From Paenibacillus pabuli (lineage in GTDB: Bacteria > Bacillota > Bacilli > Paenibacillales > Paenibacillaceae), in assembly GCF_023101145.1 (NCBI RefSeq), contig NZ_CP073714.1, forward strand, positions 5,828,001 to 5,892,000: a stretch of DNA of 64,000 nucleotides, in the 5' to 3' direction. Below are positions 42,201 to 51,772 of this stretch, in pieces. Each line of letters begins with the position of its first letter. The first letter of the stretch is position 1. Position numbers and translations under genes: made by a program. Under the pieces are notes generated by a model. The model worked only from the letters and a program-made list of their open reading frames with translations. It had not been told where the DNA came from and searched no databases.

Positions 42201-43079
42201 TCACTCTACCCGCGACTTCATCGCTGCATATTTACTGGGAGTGATACCTACAGCAGCCTTGAAAGACCGACTGAACAGATGAATACTCGAAAAGCCGACC
42301 TCCTCGGCAATCCGGGTTAAATTATGTGTTCCTTCAATAATTCTTTTCTGGGACTGCTCTATTCGGATATGTGTCACATATTTGTGAAGGGTAATTCCCA
42401 GCTTGCTTTTGAACAAATGCGATAAATGGTTCGTCGATACACCGACATGTCTGCTGATGGCAGCATTATTTAATTGAGGGTCGGCGTAGCATTCATGAAT
42501 ATAACGAATCGACTTTTCGATGAATGCCCACCCCTTGGTCATGTTCCCCTCTTGGTTCTGATCTTCAGATTGATTTTTGAAAAACAGATGCAGCAATTCC
42601 AAACATATGGATTTCGTAATTAACGACGATCCTCCCCGCTGATCCTGAAACTCCTTATGCATAAGCGCAAATCTCTTTTTCCATTCGATTCGATCGGCTA
42701 GCTGCAAATGAGAGATTGGGCGTATGGAAGCCAGCTTCATTTCCCTATCCGCAATATCGGGTCTATCCTTATGGGTCGCATCTGTAGTCTTCAATACGCT
42801 TCGCTCTTCCTCATAATACAGATCAAAATGAAAAATATACTGAATCAATGGCTGCGTGGAGGTGGACCGAATGATATGAGACATGAATGGATGCATCAGC
42901 ACAATGTCGCCTTCCTTGACCAGGTATTTCACACCACTCAAGAAGAACTCCGCTTCCCCTTGTTCAATGTATGTATATACATGATCGTGGTCTATCCATT
43001 CCCCCGCCAAAGAAAATGATTCCGTCATTCTTGCCGCTCTTACAAATGGCGAAATGCTATTCATCCATGGCTCATACAC
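42201..43079 (-). CDS. AraC family transcriptional regulator
   Basis: A 292-residue regulator with an N-terminal cupin-like sensing domain (YIEQGEAEFFLSGVKYLVKEGDIVLM) and a C-terminal AraC double helix-turn-helix (NNAAISRHVGVSTNHLSHLFKSKLG ... GFSSIHLFSRSFKAAVGITPSKY). Such proteins sense sugars and activate neighbouring catabolic genes. The GTG at 43079 has GGGAGG eight bases before it; the frame opens at TTG 43094, which lies in that site. It is third in an operon after the MDR dehydrogenase and TIM-barrel genes, so it probably regulates them. Confidence 0.9.
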   Translation of the reverse strand: MYEPWMNSISPFVRAARMTESFSLAGEWIDHDHVYTYIEQGEAEFFLSGVKYLVKEGDIVLMHPFMSHIIRSTSTQPLIQYIFHFDLYYEEERSVLKTTDATHKDRPDIADREMKLASIRPISHLQLADRIEWKKRFALMHKEFQDQRGGSSLITKSICLELLHLFFKNQSEDQNQEGNMTKGWAFIEKSIRYIHECYADPQLNNAAISRHVGVSTNHLSHLFKSKLGITLHKYVTHIRIEQSQKRIIEGTHNLTRIAEEVGFSSIHLFSRSFKAAVGITPSKYAAMKSRVE

Positions 43080-43114
43080 AGGTATTCCTCCCAACTGCCT
43101 TCTCGCTGATCCGG

Positions 43115-43942
43115 TTATATTTTCGAAAACACTTTATCGAAGCCTGCTTTGGACTTGGCAAACAATTCACTTGTATCAAGGGTTGAAGCTGGTGCCAGCA
43201 CCTCTTGCGATACGACGCCTGTGTAACCAATAGCCTTCAGATTTTTTAAGAACCCCGGCAGATCGATTACTCCCTCTCCAGGGTATAAACGCTCATAATC
43301 CAGTAAATCTTCAATGGGCAGATCATAGGCATCATTGATATGGACGTGAACAACTTGTTCCTTCTTTAGATTCAACACTTCATCGATCGCTAAACCATTC
43401 GTATGCCAATGATAGGAATCCACCAATAAACCTACATTCGGAGCATGGATGGTCTCGATCCAGTCCAGCGTATCCTCCACACTCCAAATAAATGGATTCT
43501 TCCATTGAGTACGCAAATGATGGCAACCGACAAACTCCAGGCCTAGTCGTATTCCATATGCGTCCAGAATATCTGCACACAGTCTCAATCGTTTGGTAGC
43601 TGCCGCCATAAATGATGCTGCTGGCTGATCTGTGGAAGGTAAAATATAAGTACAACAGCTGTAACAATTCAATGAAGCAGAGGCTTCTGCCATTTGAACC
43701 AGCGATTGAAGTCCTTCGCGAAACTGTTCATCTGTGGTTCTCCAGTCCACGGTCAGATCGGATGAACCGATGATCACCTGATTGCTTTCGAGCAGATGTT
43801 TGGCCTGTTCCTTGCCAACCTCTTCAATCAATGAGAGCGGATTCAAATCTACAGACTGAAATCCGTATTTTGCAGCATTCGTAATATATTGTTCATTGGA
43901 CTCGATGTTCCCTAGGCCTGCTCTTGTTAATCCTCTAATCAT
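43115..43942 (-). CDS. Sugar phosphate isomerase/epimerase (TIM barrel, AP endonuclease 2 fold)
   Basis: A 275-residue metal-dependent TIM-barrel protein of the xylose-isomerase-like/IolE group. LGLEFVGCHH and VGLLVDSYHWH carry the metal-binding Glu, Asp and His, VHINDAY adds the next His and VVSQEVLAP the last Glu. Activity is isomerisation, epimerisation or dehydration of a sugar or inositol derivative; substrate unknown. The ATG at 43942 has AGGAGGAG upstream, 12 bases after the MDR gene, so the two are co-transcribed. Together they look like a short oxidation and isomerisation path for a sugar. Confidence 0.88.
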   Translation of the reverse strand: MIRGLTRAGLGNIESNEQYITNAAKYGFQSVDLNPLSLIEEVGKEQAKHLLESNQVIIGSSDLTVDWRTTDEQFREGLQSLVQMAEASASLNCYSCCTYILPSTDQPAASFMAAATKRLRLCADILDAYGIRLGLEFVGCHHLRTQWKNPFIWSVEDTLDWIETIHAPNVGLLVDSYHWHTNGLAIDEVLNLKKEQVVHVHINDAYDLPIEDLLDYERLYPGEGVIDLPGFLKNLKAIGYTGVVSQEVLAPASTLDTSELFAKSKAGFDKVFSKI

Positions 43943-43954
43943 CCCAATCTCCTC

Positions 43955-44962
43955 CTATGACCAGTCAAACAGAACACCGTTATACTGGTCTTTATTTATT
44001 CTCAATCCCTCGTAGGCTCCTTGCGCTTGTTCCGGCTTCATCACATGACTGATCAATGGTTCGATATGCAGCTTGTTCTTCAACATCAGTTCAAATACAA
44101 TGTTCGAATTTCTCACCAGGGAATGCTTCACGAATTCGTTTGGCTCAACCGGAAAGCGCCATTCATGTGCCCCCTTAAACGTAATGCAGCCTCGTCCATA
44201 CAGGTGGCAGTAGTTCAATATATCTGTAACATCCGTGTTATATTCGCCTCGTGGACTGCCCAGGAAAATAATCTCGCCCAGCTTCCCGATCCACTCCAGA
44301 CTTTGAACACCTACACTGGGTACACCAGTCGCCTCAATATGAGTGGATACACCTGCTCCATTCGTTATAGCGTGTATCTTTTCTTTTACTTTATCTTCTC
44401 CGCCATGAAGCGTATAGTCAACCCCACATTTATGGGCTGTTCGGATTCGTTCTGTTGACAGATCTATGCCAATCACGGTTGCACCTTGCAGGCGCGCCAA
44501 TTGAGCAGCCAAATTTCCTACCAATCCGAGCCCGGTCACGCCCACAACATCCCCAAGTTCAATATTGGATACACGAACTGATGTGAATGCCACGGTTGCC
44601 ATACGGGTGAAGGGAACCCACTTCAATTCCAAGTGCTCGGGTACCTTGATGAACACATGATCTGTGGACACCACTTGATATTCAGCATGTTGACCATAAT
44701 GGAACACAGCGTCCCCGGGCTGAACATGGTGTACACCCTGTCCCACCTCGATCACTTCACTTACACTCGCATACCCCGGGCATACGGGAAGCTTGGCCCA
44801 CTCTTCTTTTCCCGATAACATGGCCAGCTCCGTTCCCGGACTGATGAGGGAATAGATTAGTTTAACCAATACTTCCTTCTCACCTAGAGATGGAAAAATA
44901 AAGTCCTCTTCTTCCGTTTCCACTTGCAATGGACGAGCAAACATGATCTTTCTATTCTTCAT
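43955..44962 (-). CDS. MDR-family alcohol/polyol dehydrogenase
   Basis: A 335-residue medium-chain dehydrogenase. The N-terminal GroES-like part has SPGTELAMLSG and VCPGYASVSEVIEVG, and the cofactor part VTGLGLVGNLAAQLARLQGATVIG. The catalytic zinc-site cysteine of classic ADHs is absent, placing it in the branch around bacteriochlorophyllide/sorbitol dehydrogenase-like and L-threonine-dehydrogenase-like proteins often found in sugar loci. The ATG at 44962 follows GAAGGGAG by about nine bases; GTG 44971 lies directly against that site. It is first gene of the MDR-TIM barrel-AraC operon, with a cre-like site at 45071 upstream. Confidence 0.85.
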   Translation of the reverse strand: MKNRKIMFARPLQVETEEEDFIFPSLGEKEVLVKLIYSLISPGTELAMLSGKEEWAKLPVCPGYASVSEVIEVGQGVHHVQPGDAVFHYGQHAEYQVVSTDHVFIKVPEHLELKWVPFTRMATVAFTSVRVSNIELGDVVGVTGLGLVGNLAAQLARLQGATVIGIDLSTERIRTAHKCGVDYTLHGGEDKVKEKIHAITNGAGVSTHIEATGVPSVGVQSLEWIGKLGEIIFLGSPRGEYNTDVTDILNYCHLYGRGCITFKGAHEWRFPVEPNEFVKHSLVRNSNIVFELMLKNKLHIEPLISHVMKPEQAQGAYEGLRINKDQYNGVLFDWS

Positions 44963-45070
44963 CACCTTCACTCCCTTCTTATCTTTTTAACTACAATATA
45001 AGACTTTTCATTCGCATTGTCTTTGATTGCAAAACCGATTTTTTATCTAAAACAACGATTTCAAAACCTT

Positions 45071-45084
45071 TGCAAGCGAATCCA
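45071..45084. promoter_or_regulatory. cre-like site upstream of the MDR operon
   Basis: TGCAAGCGAATCCA matches the CcpA consensus TGNAARCGNWWWCA with one mismatch. Two further TGCAAGCG sites lie at 51639 and 55280, all at operon starts of the same locus. Confidence 0.5.
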
Positions 45085-45094
45085 GCATAAACGC

Positions 45095-45128
45095 AAAAAG
45101 ACTCACAAGATTCAATGATCTGTGAGCC
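45095..45128 (-). terminator. Terminator after the GH85 gene
   Basis: CTCACA (45102-45107) and TGTGAG (45121-45126), with extra AGAT/ATC pairing, form a stem; on the minus strand TCTTTTTG follows. It lies about 160 bases after the GH85 stop at 45288. Confidence 0.6.
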
Positions 45129-45287
45129 TCAAATTCAGTCGTATTCAGTAATGATCTAATGCTGAGCGATACACCCGGTAGGAGAGCAGCTACTTCAGAA
45201 GTAAACAGCCATCATTAAAATCGTGTTATCTCGTATATTCCTTTTTTGCTAATTTCACAGCTGCACTTGTCACTTCTCAACCGCAAA

Positions 45288-47945
45288 CTACGGCTGCAAT
45301 CCTTGAATCTCAAACTCATAGATTCGGGCTGCCGTATCGCCGCCCTGTGTTGGTTTCAGCACATTGAGCTTCACATAACGAGCTTTGACCAATGCAATTG
45401 CGTCCGACGTTTCAGCTGCTTTATTCCCCTGTACATGAACGACATCGGACCAATTCACACCATCAGCACTGACCTGGATAGAATAGTCGCTCGTATTAAA
45501 ACCGGACCATTCCCCACCACTCTCCGCATGTTTGATGACAAAACCGCTGATCTGATGTTCTTTGCCAAGATCCACTTGCAGCCAATGCTGTTGATTACCC
45601 AGTGCGCACCACTTGCTGTTGTCTGTCACCTTGCCGTCGATCGCCTTTTCTGCGCCTTCAGCAGGTCCGCAGGCATGGTCGGCAGTGGCCGTTTTGCCAA
45701 GTGCGACATTTTTGATCTCGGAAGCGCCCTTGCTGACAGTGATCAAAGCTTGCTTCGTTACCGTATCCTGCCCCGAGCTGTTGGTAGCTGTAAGCGTCAC
45801 ACTGTACGTGCCTTCCTTGTCATACGTTACCACTGGGTTCTGCTCCGTGCTGACAGCCGGACTGCCATTCTCAAAAGTCCACGACCAGCCTTCCGTCTCC
45901 TCGGAAGAGAGATCAGTGAAATGCACCTGCTGACCCGGTGTGATCAGCGTTGCATCCGCCTTAAATCCTGCTTCCGGCTTCGGATACGCTGGCCACTGGA
46001 TGGTCACATTGGCAGCCTGGCCGCGCTCATACTTTGCATTCACTGCCACGACTTTTAGGACAGTCGCCTGTTCCGCGTTGATTCTCTTCATCTCAGGCAC
46101 ATAGAATACGCTATTGGCGGTCGCCCCCACCCAAGTCTCTTTGCCGTCGGGCAATACACGGTAAATCTCATATTGTTGAACTTCCCCGTCCAACGCGTTC
46201 CATTGCAACCTGGCATCACCGTAAATGCCCCCGCGGAAGTCGGATTGGATGACATTTAATTCTTGAACTGCTTCAAGTGGCTTCACTGGATTAGAATTGT
46301 TATGAATGGATAGCTGACCAATATGGATGTCATAATCCGATATGGTTTCCTTGCTGTCAAAATACAAAGACAATGCCGCAATCCGCTTTCCTTTGTAAGG
46401 CGTCAGATTCAAGATGTCCGTTGTCCAACCCGATGCCTTTTTGTCTTTTACATCCAGAAAGACGAACTGGTCAGGACGATCTGCAAAAGCCAGGCCAACC
46501 TTCATGCTCGGCTTGTTCTGCGTTTTGTACGTGATCGATAGCTTGGTAGCTGGCTCAATCTTTAGATCGGTTTGATACAGCTTTAGATGGGTGGCATTTG
46601 CTGAACTTAACGTACCCGCTACCTTGAGGGAACTGCCGCCATAGTAGGCATCCGACCAATCCAGAGACGGCGTAAGTGCGTTACCCTTACTCTCTGTCAG
46701 CCAGCGCCATGTCGGAAGCACATCCTGTAAACTGCGGTTATTCCATCCGCTATCCCGTACCAACTGGCCATGGACATAGAATTTCTCGCCACTGCCCGTA
46801 TTGAAGCTGGTCGTGAATGGCAGCTGGTCTATCGGCGAAGATTCAACCACATTGTTCGCAATCCCTTTCCAGACCTGGCTAGTCGCCGTATTGGCCGGGT
46901 TGCCGTTCTGCCCTACCCAGAACTTATTTTCACGAGCAAAGAAATCGGACATACTGTCGGCACTGTTAAACGCCCAGTCCGGTCGGTAAATGCCGAGCGA
47001 AGTTACAGCCGGTTTCCCCTCAGGAAACAGCGAATTCCATTTCAGACTGGTGTCGTATCCTTTAGCTTCCACATCGATGCCTGCGAACAGTTCAAATGGC
47101 GATCTGCCCAGGCTTTTGGCTTTGGCCGCAGAACTGCCAAGATCATTCCACCAGAAATTCAGGAACATACTGTCAGATACCTTGTTCCCGTTATCCTGAA
47201 GGAACATCGCATTCCGGTCCGTCAGCGCATTTTGCCATGAAATATTGCCTTCCTTCGTCATGGAATCATACCAGATGATTTCCATACCCGTGGGCTTATG
47301 ATCCTGAAGATAACGGAGGAATGCCTTCATTAACTGTGCGTCAGTGGCTGTTCCACCTTCGGTTTCCTGATTGATAAACCAACCGTCAAAACCGTAATAC
47401 TCCGCTACCTCAATCAGTTTATCTGCGGCCGGAAAGGAGCCATCGCTGTTCTGCTGAAGCATTTGCTTCACCCACTCATATTTGCCACCGTATACAGATG
47501 GCGGGAAGAACACTGTGCCCATGATTGGCACTCCGTTCCGGTGTGCCGCATCAATCGTATCAGCGCTTGGCGGCACAATAATACCTTCTCCTGCCGAGCC
47601 GCCCCAATATACGAGCTTGTCGACATACTGCCAGTAAGAGAACGTATTTGCAGAGAATGTATCCGATCCCTGTGACGGAACACCGCTGGTTCCCTGATTC
47701 AGCGCAGACAAGGCCATCACTTTGGGATCTTTCGTTGCGTTCGGGTTAACTGCCTCTCCGGTGAACCGGCTCTGGAGCGGAATGGTGCTCCGGTTGAAGG
47801 CCGCATCCGGGTCGGAAGCTGGATTCCAGTTAAGCAATTGTTCAGGCAGCCAATAGGATGAATAAGGTTGCTTCGCCAAAGCCGCTGAGGAAAGAACTGC
47901 GCATACCAATATTACAAATATGAGACTCGCACCAAGCTTTTTCAT
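45288..47945 (-). CDS. Secreted endo-beta-N-acetylglucosaminidase (GH85) with PKD and F5/8-type domains
   Basis: An 885-residue exported enzyme. A signal peptide (1-24) is followed by a GH85 catalytic domain: YWGGSAGEGIIVPPSADTIDAAHRNGVPIMGTVFFPP, then GFDGWFINQETEG with the catalytic N192 and E194 (Asn-x-Glu, substrate-assisted). GH85 enzymes cut the chitobiose core of N-glycans and leave one GlcNAc on the protein. Then come a carbohydrate-binding-like region (430-560), fibronectin-like and PKD domains (about 570-745; FTDLSSEETEGWSWTFENG) and a C-terminal F5/8 (CBM32-like) domain (750-885; ATADHACGPAEGAEKAIDGK, WLQVDLG). The ATG at 47945 follows GGAGGGTATGGC. It lies next to the ABC importer and GH38 mannosidase that would handle its products. 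Confidence 0.93.
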   Translation of the reverse strand: MKKLGASLIFVILVCAVLSSAALAKQPYSSYWLPEQLLNWNPASDPDAAFNRSTIPLQSRFTGEAVNPNATKDPKVMALSALNQGTSGVPSQGSDTFSANTFSYWQYVDKLVYWGGSAGEGIIVPPSADTIDAAHRNGVPIMGTVFFPPSVYGGKYEWVKQMLQQNSDGSFPAADKLIEVAEYYGFDGWFINQETEGGTATDAQLMKAFLRYLQDHKPTGMEIIWYDSMTKEGNISWQNALTDRNAMFLQDNGNKVSDSMFLNFWWNDLGSSAAKAKSLGRSPFELFAGIDVEAKGYDTSLKWNSLFPEGKPAVTSLGIYRPDWAFNSADSMSDFFARENKFWVGQNGNPANTATSQVWKGIANNVVESSPIDQLPFTTSFNTGSGEKFYVHGQLVRDSGWNNRSLQDVLPTWRWLTESKGNALTPSLDWSDAYYGGSSLKVAGTLSSANATHLKLYQTDLKIEPATKLSITYKTQNKPSMKVGLAFADRPDQFVFLDVKDKKASGWTTDILNLTPYKGKRIAALSLYFDSKETISDYDIHIGQLSIHNNSNPVKPLEAVQELNVIQSDFRGGIYGDARLQWNALDGEVQQYEIYRVLPDGKETWVGATANSVFYVPEMKRINAEQATVLKVVAVNAKYERGQAANVTIQWPAYPKPEAGFKADATLITPGQQVHFTDLSSEETEGWSWTFENGSPAVSTEQNPVVTYDKEGTYSVTLTATNSSGQDTVTKQALITVSKGASEIKNVALGKTATADHACGPAEGAEKAIDGKVTDNSKWCALGNQQHWLQVDLGKEHQISGFVIKHAESGGEWSGFNTSDYSIQVSADGVNWSDVVHVQGNKAAETSDAIALVKARYVKLNVLKPTQGGDTAARIYEFEIQGLQP

Positions 47946-47984
47946 GCCATACCCTCCAATTCAATTTTGGCAGTCCAATCAGGG

Positions 47985-48022
47985 AAAAAGAAACGTCCGT
48001 CAAACCGGACAGACGTTTCCAT
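47985..48022 (-). terminator. Terminator after the ABC binding-protein gene
   Basis: AAACGTCCGTC (47991-48001) and GACAGACGTTT (48008-48018) pair with one mismatch; on the minus strand TTTTTCCC follows. Confidence 0.75.
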
Positions 48023-48042
48023 GTCTACTTTATGATTCAAGT

Positions 48043-49542
48043 TTATTTTTGATTTGCAGCTTTCCATTCGTCGTATTGCTTTTGCGCTTCTGCAATCACT
48101 TTATCCAGACCTGCCGCCTTTAACTTCTCGATCGCTTTTGGCAGATGCTCATCTGGGTCAACAGCCCCCGTCATGATGGATGGGTAGAATTCCTTCACGA
48201 TGGCGGAGATGGAAGCCACTTCCGTCTTCACCGGGTCAGGATTGAAGTTGAAGCCAAAGCTTGGAGCAACTTTCGCGGAATTGTTGAATTCCTTGAATGC
48301 TTCCCACTTATCAGCTGGATCTTCCTTGTGCATGTAAGTCAAGAACAGGTTACCCAGGGCAAAGCCAGGCATCTGGAATCCGTCCTTCATCGCTGGCAGA
48401 TCCTCAATAACGTTATCCGAAATCTTTTTGTAATGTGTTCCTTCAATGCCGTAGTTGATCAGGTTACGCAGGTATGGATCGGTATTGAGCAAGTTCAGGA
48501 ACATCATGGCCCGTTCCGGGTTCTTGGAGTTCGCCGAGATTGCATGCATAGCACCTGTTGCCGAGCCAGTGAAAATAACCGGATCCTGCATCGGTGTAGT
48601 CACGATATCATAGCCCGCACTTCTGGACCATCCCAGTTCGGCGTAAGGCTGTGTCTGTTCACGGTCAACAAACCATTTGCCTGTTTTGATGTTGTCGATG
48701 CCTTCCAACGTTGCTACATCCTTGCGCAGATAACCTGCCTGATAGTATTTACGGATGGTTTTCAACGAGCTTTTCAGCTCTTCGGATTCCAGCACATTAA
48801 CGTATTTATCGGTGTCACCATTCATGTTGATACCAACCGGGAATTCGTCACCGAGCAGGAAATCAAATGCTAGATAAGGCTTAAAACCCTTCGGAACAGC
48901 CAGCGGAGTAATGTCGGCTGGTTCATTGTCCTTGATTTGCTGCAGGTAAGGCTCCAGGTCTTCTAATGTGCGAATCTTGGTGATATCCATGTTGTATTTA
49001 TCAACGTACTGCTTGTTGAAACGCCATACCCATTGGGAAGCCAACTCTTTGTTAACTGGCACGGCATAGTTTTGTCCATCGATCTGCGATCCTGTGAGGA
49101 ATCGTGGATCAAGCTGCTCTTTAATGCCCTGACCATACTTATCCAACAGATCATTGATGGGCAGGAATGCTCCTCTGGTGGCATTTGGCAGATAGTCATA
49201 AGCCCAGGAAGAGGTGAAAGCGATATCATAATTTTCGCCCGAAGCGGTAATGACTGGCATACGTTTGGAATAGTCACCCCAGTCAATCATCGTAATGTCG
49301 ACGGTTGCATTTATTTTCTCCATTAAGTATTTATTCATTTCTTCCTGTACCATTGGCAGATCGCGCTGTGGACCACCAATCAGATAGACCTTGAGCTTCA
49401 CCGTGTCCTTATCTCCGGATTCTCCCCCGGATGCCGTATTTCCGCTTGTATCATTGGTATTACTGCCACCGCAGCCTGCTAGAACAGTAGAAAGAGCCAG
49501 CAGTAAAGCAACCATAAGCAGAGCGATTTTTCTTGTCTTCAT
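48043..49542 (-). CDS. ABC transporter sugar-binding lipoprotein (LplA/YtcQ type)
   Basis: A 499-residue extracytoplasmic solute-binding protein. A lipoprotein signal ends in STVLAGCGGS (lipobox LAGC), then a Ser/Thr/Asn-rich linker. The long body matches the large LplA/YtcQ/YesO-type oligosaccharide-binding proteins of paenibacilli. The ATG at 49542 has AAGGGGGATAC upstream; the frame opens at 49560. It is third gene of the importer operon and the end of that transcript. Ligand presumably an oligosaccharide released by GH85 action; inferred from the locus. Confidence 0.92.
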   Translation of the reverse strand: MKTRKIALLMVALLLALSTVLAGCGGSNTNDTSGNTASGGESGDKDTVKLKVYLIGGPQRDLPMVQEEMNKYLMEKINATVDITMIDWGDYSKRMPVITASGENYDIAFTSSWAYDYLPNATRGAFLPINDLLDKYGQGIKEQLDPRFLTGSQIDGQNYAVPVNKELASQWVWRFNKQYVDKYNMDITKIRTLEDLEPYLQQIKDNEPADITPLAVPKGFKPYLAFDFLLGDEFPVGINMNGDTDKYVNVLESEELKSSLKTIRKYYQAGYLRKDVATLEGIDNIKTGKWFVDREQTQPYAELGWSRSAGYDIVTTPMQDPVIFTGSATGAMHAISANSKNPERAMMFLNLLNTDPYLRNLINYGIEGTHYKKISDNVIEDLPAMKDGFQMPGFALGNLFLTYMHKEDPADKWEAFKEFNNSAKVAPSFGFNFNPDPVKTEVASISAIVKEFYPSIMTGAVDPDEHLPKAIEKLKAAGLDKVIAEAQKQYDEWKAANQK

Positions 49543-49600
49543 GTGTATCCCCCTTATCAATGTTATTGTTACTGCCTTTTGAAGGCAGGCACAACCAGAC

Positions 49601-50557
49601 TTATTCTTTGACCGAACCGATGGTCAGGCCTTGTATAAAATACTTTTGGAAAAACGGATACGCCAGCGCAACCGGCAGTGTAGCTAAGACAACCATCGCC
49701 ATGCGGACGGTCTCCGTTGGCAATGTCGAGGCAATGTCGTAGGACACGACCCGGCTGCTGTTTTGCACAACAAAATCCATATTGTTCTGTATTCGAATCA
49801 GCAATGTCTGGAGTGGAATCAAATTCGCATTGTCGATATAGAGCAGCGCATTGAACCAGTCATTCCAGAATCCTAACGTACTGAACAATCCAATAGTCGC
49901 AATGCCCGGCAGCGAAATCGGCAGTACGATGCGTGTATAGATACCGAATTCAGTAGCTCCGTCGATTTTGGCCGACTCAATAACTGCATCTGGCACGGTG
50001 GTCGTAAAAAATGTACGCATAACGATAATGTAAAAAGCGTTCATGATCGACGGCAGGATCAGCGCCCATATCGAATCCCGCAAGTGCAGCACCTGCGTAA
50101 CCACAATATAACTGGGAACGAGACCACCGGAAAAAAGCATGGTGAAGAAGGCCAAAAAGCTGAAAAACCGACGCTGTGCAAAATTTTTGCGTGAGATGGC
50201 ATACGCATATGTGGTGACCAAATACAGTGTCAGTGCGGTTCCGACAACCGTCACCGTTAAGGTAACCCCAAACGATTGGGCCATCTGCTGCCCGGATTCC
50301 ATAAGGAATCGGTAGGCATCCAGCGTCCATACTTCAGGGAATAACTTAAATCCATTGATCGCCAGCGTCTTCTCATCGGTAAATGAGATGATGATGATGA
50401 ACAGAAACGGAAAGATACAAGATAAGGCAAACAGACCGATAGCTATATTAAAAATCACATTGGATAATGGCGAAATGGCATTCAGATCTCTCGATTTCTT
50501 TCTGCTCTTCTTCGCAGGGGCAGATGCCCGCTTAATCGGTTCGCTTAAATTACTCAT
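49601..50557 (-). CDS. Carbohydrate ABC transporter permease (LplC/YtcP type)
   Basis: A 318-residue permease with six helices of the MalG-like class. The coupling loop EAA motif VIESAKIDGATEFGIYTRIVLPISLPGI is clear. The long cytoplasmic N-terminus (about 35 residues) is basic. The ATG at 50557 is preceded by AAGGGGG. It pairs with the permease encoded upstream. No ATPase gene is in the locus, as usual for this family, which shares a common MsmK-type ATPase. Confidence 0.93.
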   Translation of the reverse strand: MSNLSEPIKRASAPAKKSRKKSRDLNAISPLSNVIFNIAIGLFALSCIFPFLFIIIISFTDEKTLAINGFKLFPEVWTLDAYRFLMESGQQMAQSFGVTLTVTVVGTALTLYLVTTYAYAISRKNFAQRRFFSFLAFFTMLFSGGLVPSYIVVTQVLHLRDSIWALILPSIMNAFYIIVMRTFFTTTVPDAVIESAKIDGATEFGIYTRIVLPISLPGIATIGLFSTLGFWNDWFNALLYIDNANLIPLQTLLIRIQNNMDFVVQNSSRVVSYDIASTLPTETVRMAMVVLATLPVALAYPFFQKYFIQGLTIGSVKE

Positions 50558-50581
50558 GGACAGCACCCCCTTGCCGCAAGC

Positions 50582-51511
50582 CTAGAATACGGCATAATCC
50601 TTTTCAATTTTACGCACAGCATAGTTTGCCAGCAGGACAAGAATCAAACCGACAACCGATTGATACAATCCTGTAGCTGTACTCATTCCTGTATCACCCA
50701 TAATGGTCAAGCCGCGGTATACAAACGTGTCGATGACATTGGTGACCGGATACAGCGCACCAGAGTCCCGCGGAACCTGATAGAACAGTCCAAAGTCGGA
50801 ACGGAAGATCCCGCCGATTGCCAGAATGGTGAGGATGATCATTAGCGGCCTGAGCAGTGGCAGCGTAATGTACCGGATCTGTTTCCACTTGGTAGCGCCG
50901 TCGATCATCGCTGCCTCATAATAAGAACGGTCGATACCTGCGATTGCTGCAAGATATACTACACTGCCATAACCTGCACCTTTCCACAGGCCGAGCAGAA
51001 TGAGAAAATACGGCCAATACCCTGTCTCACTGTACCAACTGACCGGATCTCCACCAAAGTACATGATGATCTGGTTGAACACACCCTTTTCCACACTCAG
51101 AAACGAGAAGACGAAATAACTGATAATAACCCATGACAGGAAATAAGGCATAAACATCGCGGTCTGGTAAATCTTCGCCAGCCGTTTGTTCAATAGTTCG
51201 TTCATGATGATCGCAAGCGTCACCGCGAGCACCAACCCGAGAAAGATCAGCCCCAGATTATACAGAATCGTATTACGTGTGATGATATAGGCATCACTGG
51301 TGGAGAACAGAAACTCAAAGTTCTTGAACCCGACCCATTCGCTTTTTAGAACGCTTTCAAGAAATCCGCCCGGATGAATCCGGAAGTCCTTAAAAGCAAT
51401 AATCGTTCCGAACATTGGCAAATAGGCAAAAATGATAAACCAAGCTGCTCCCGGCAGTACCAGCAGAAGAAACGCCTTGTTCTTCATCAGACTTTTGAAG
51501 ATGCCCTGCAC
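50582..51511 (-). CDS. Carbohydrate ABC transporter permease (LplB/YteP type)
   Basis: A 309-residue MalF-like permease. The N-terminal FLLLVLPGAAWFIIFAYLPMFGTIIAFKDF and coupling loop YYEAAMIDGATKWKQIRYITLPLLRP are those of LplB/YteP proteins. The start is GTG 51511 with AAGGAGGGAC upstream. It is the first gene of the importer operon, with a cre-like site at 51639-51652 about 130 bases upstream. Confidence 0.93.
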   Translation of the reverse strand: MQGIFKSLMKNKAFLLLVLPGAAWFIIFAYLPMFGTIIAFKDFRIHPGGFLESVLKSEWVGFKNFEFLFSTSDAYIITRNTILYNLGLIFLGLVLAVTLAIIMNELLNKRLAKIYQTAMFMPYFLSWVIISYFVFSFLSVEKGVFNQIIMYFGGDPVSWYSETGYWPYFLILLGLWKGAGYGSVVYLAAIAGIDRSYYEAAMIDGATKWKQIRYITLPLLRPLMIILTILAIGGIFRSDFGLFYQVPRDSGALYPVTNVIDTFVYRGLTIMGDTGMSTATGLYQSVVGLILVLLANYAVRKIEKDYAVF

Positions 51512-51638
51512 GGCTGTCCCTCCTTATAATCTCGTTCATTATCACTTTAGCTGCATCCAGCATGAATCCCCTATAATCAACACTGGACCTTCACTCTTTT
51601 GGTGCTTTGGATTTCCTCGTTCACTCCTTCCTCCATTA

Positions 51639-51652
51639 TGCAAGCGCTACCA
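51639..51652. promoter_or_regulatory. cre-like site upstream of the ABC importer operon
   Basis: TGCAAGCGCTACCA, one mismatch to the CcpA consensus TGNAARCGNWWWCA; it shares TGCAAGCGCTA with the site at 55280. Confidence 0.55.
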
Positions 51653-51720
51653 ATTTTGAGATAGTTGAAAAAACCAATAAATAGATGGATTAATTAAAGA
51701 TCGTGCATTCATTGCTTAAC

Positions 51721-51756
51721 AAAAAAGACACTCCCAAATGGGAAGTGTCTTCATTC
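51721..51756 (-). terminator. Terminator after the YesN-type regulator
   Basis: AAGACACTCCC and GGGAAGTGTCTT (about 51725-51751) form the stem; on the minus strand TTTTTTGTT follows. It lies about 20 bases after the regulator stop. Confidence 0.75.
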
Positions 51757-51772
51757 AGCCGGAGCCCAAGGC

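Noticed and set aside
45246..46058. A 270-codon plus-strand frame opposite the GH85 gene
   Set aside because: Antisense shadow of the C-terminal domains of the glycosidase.
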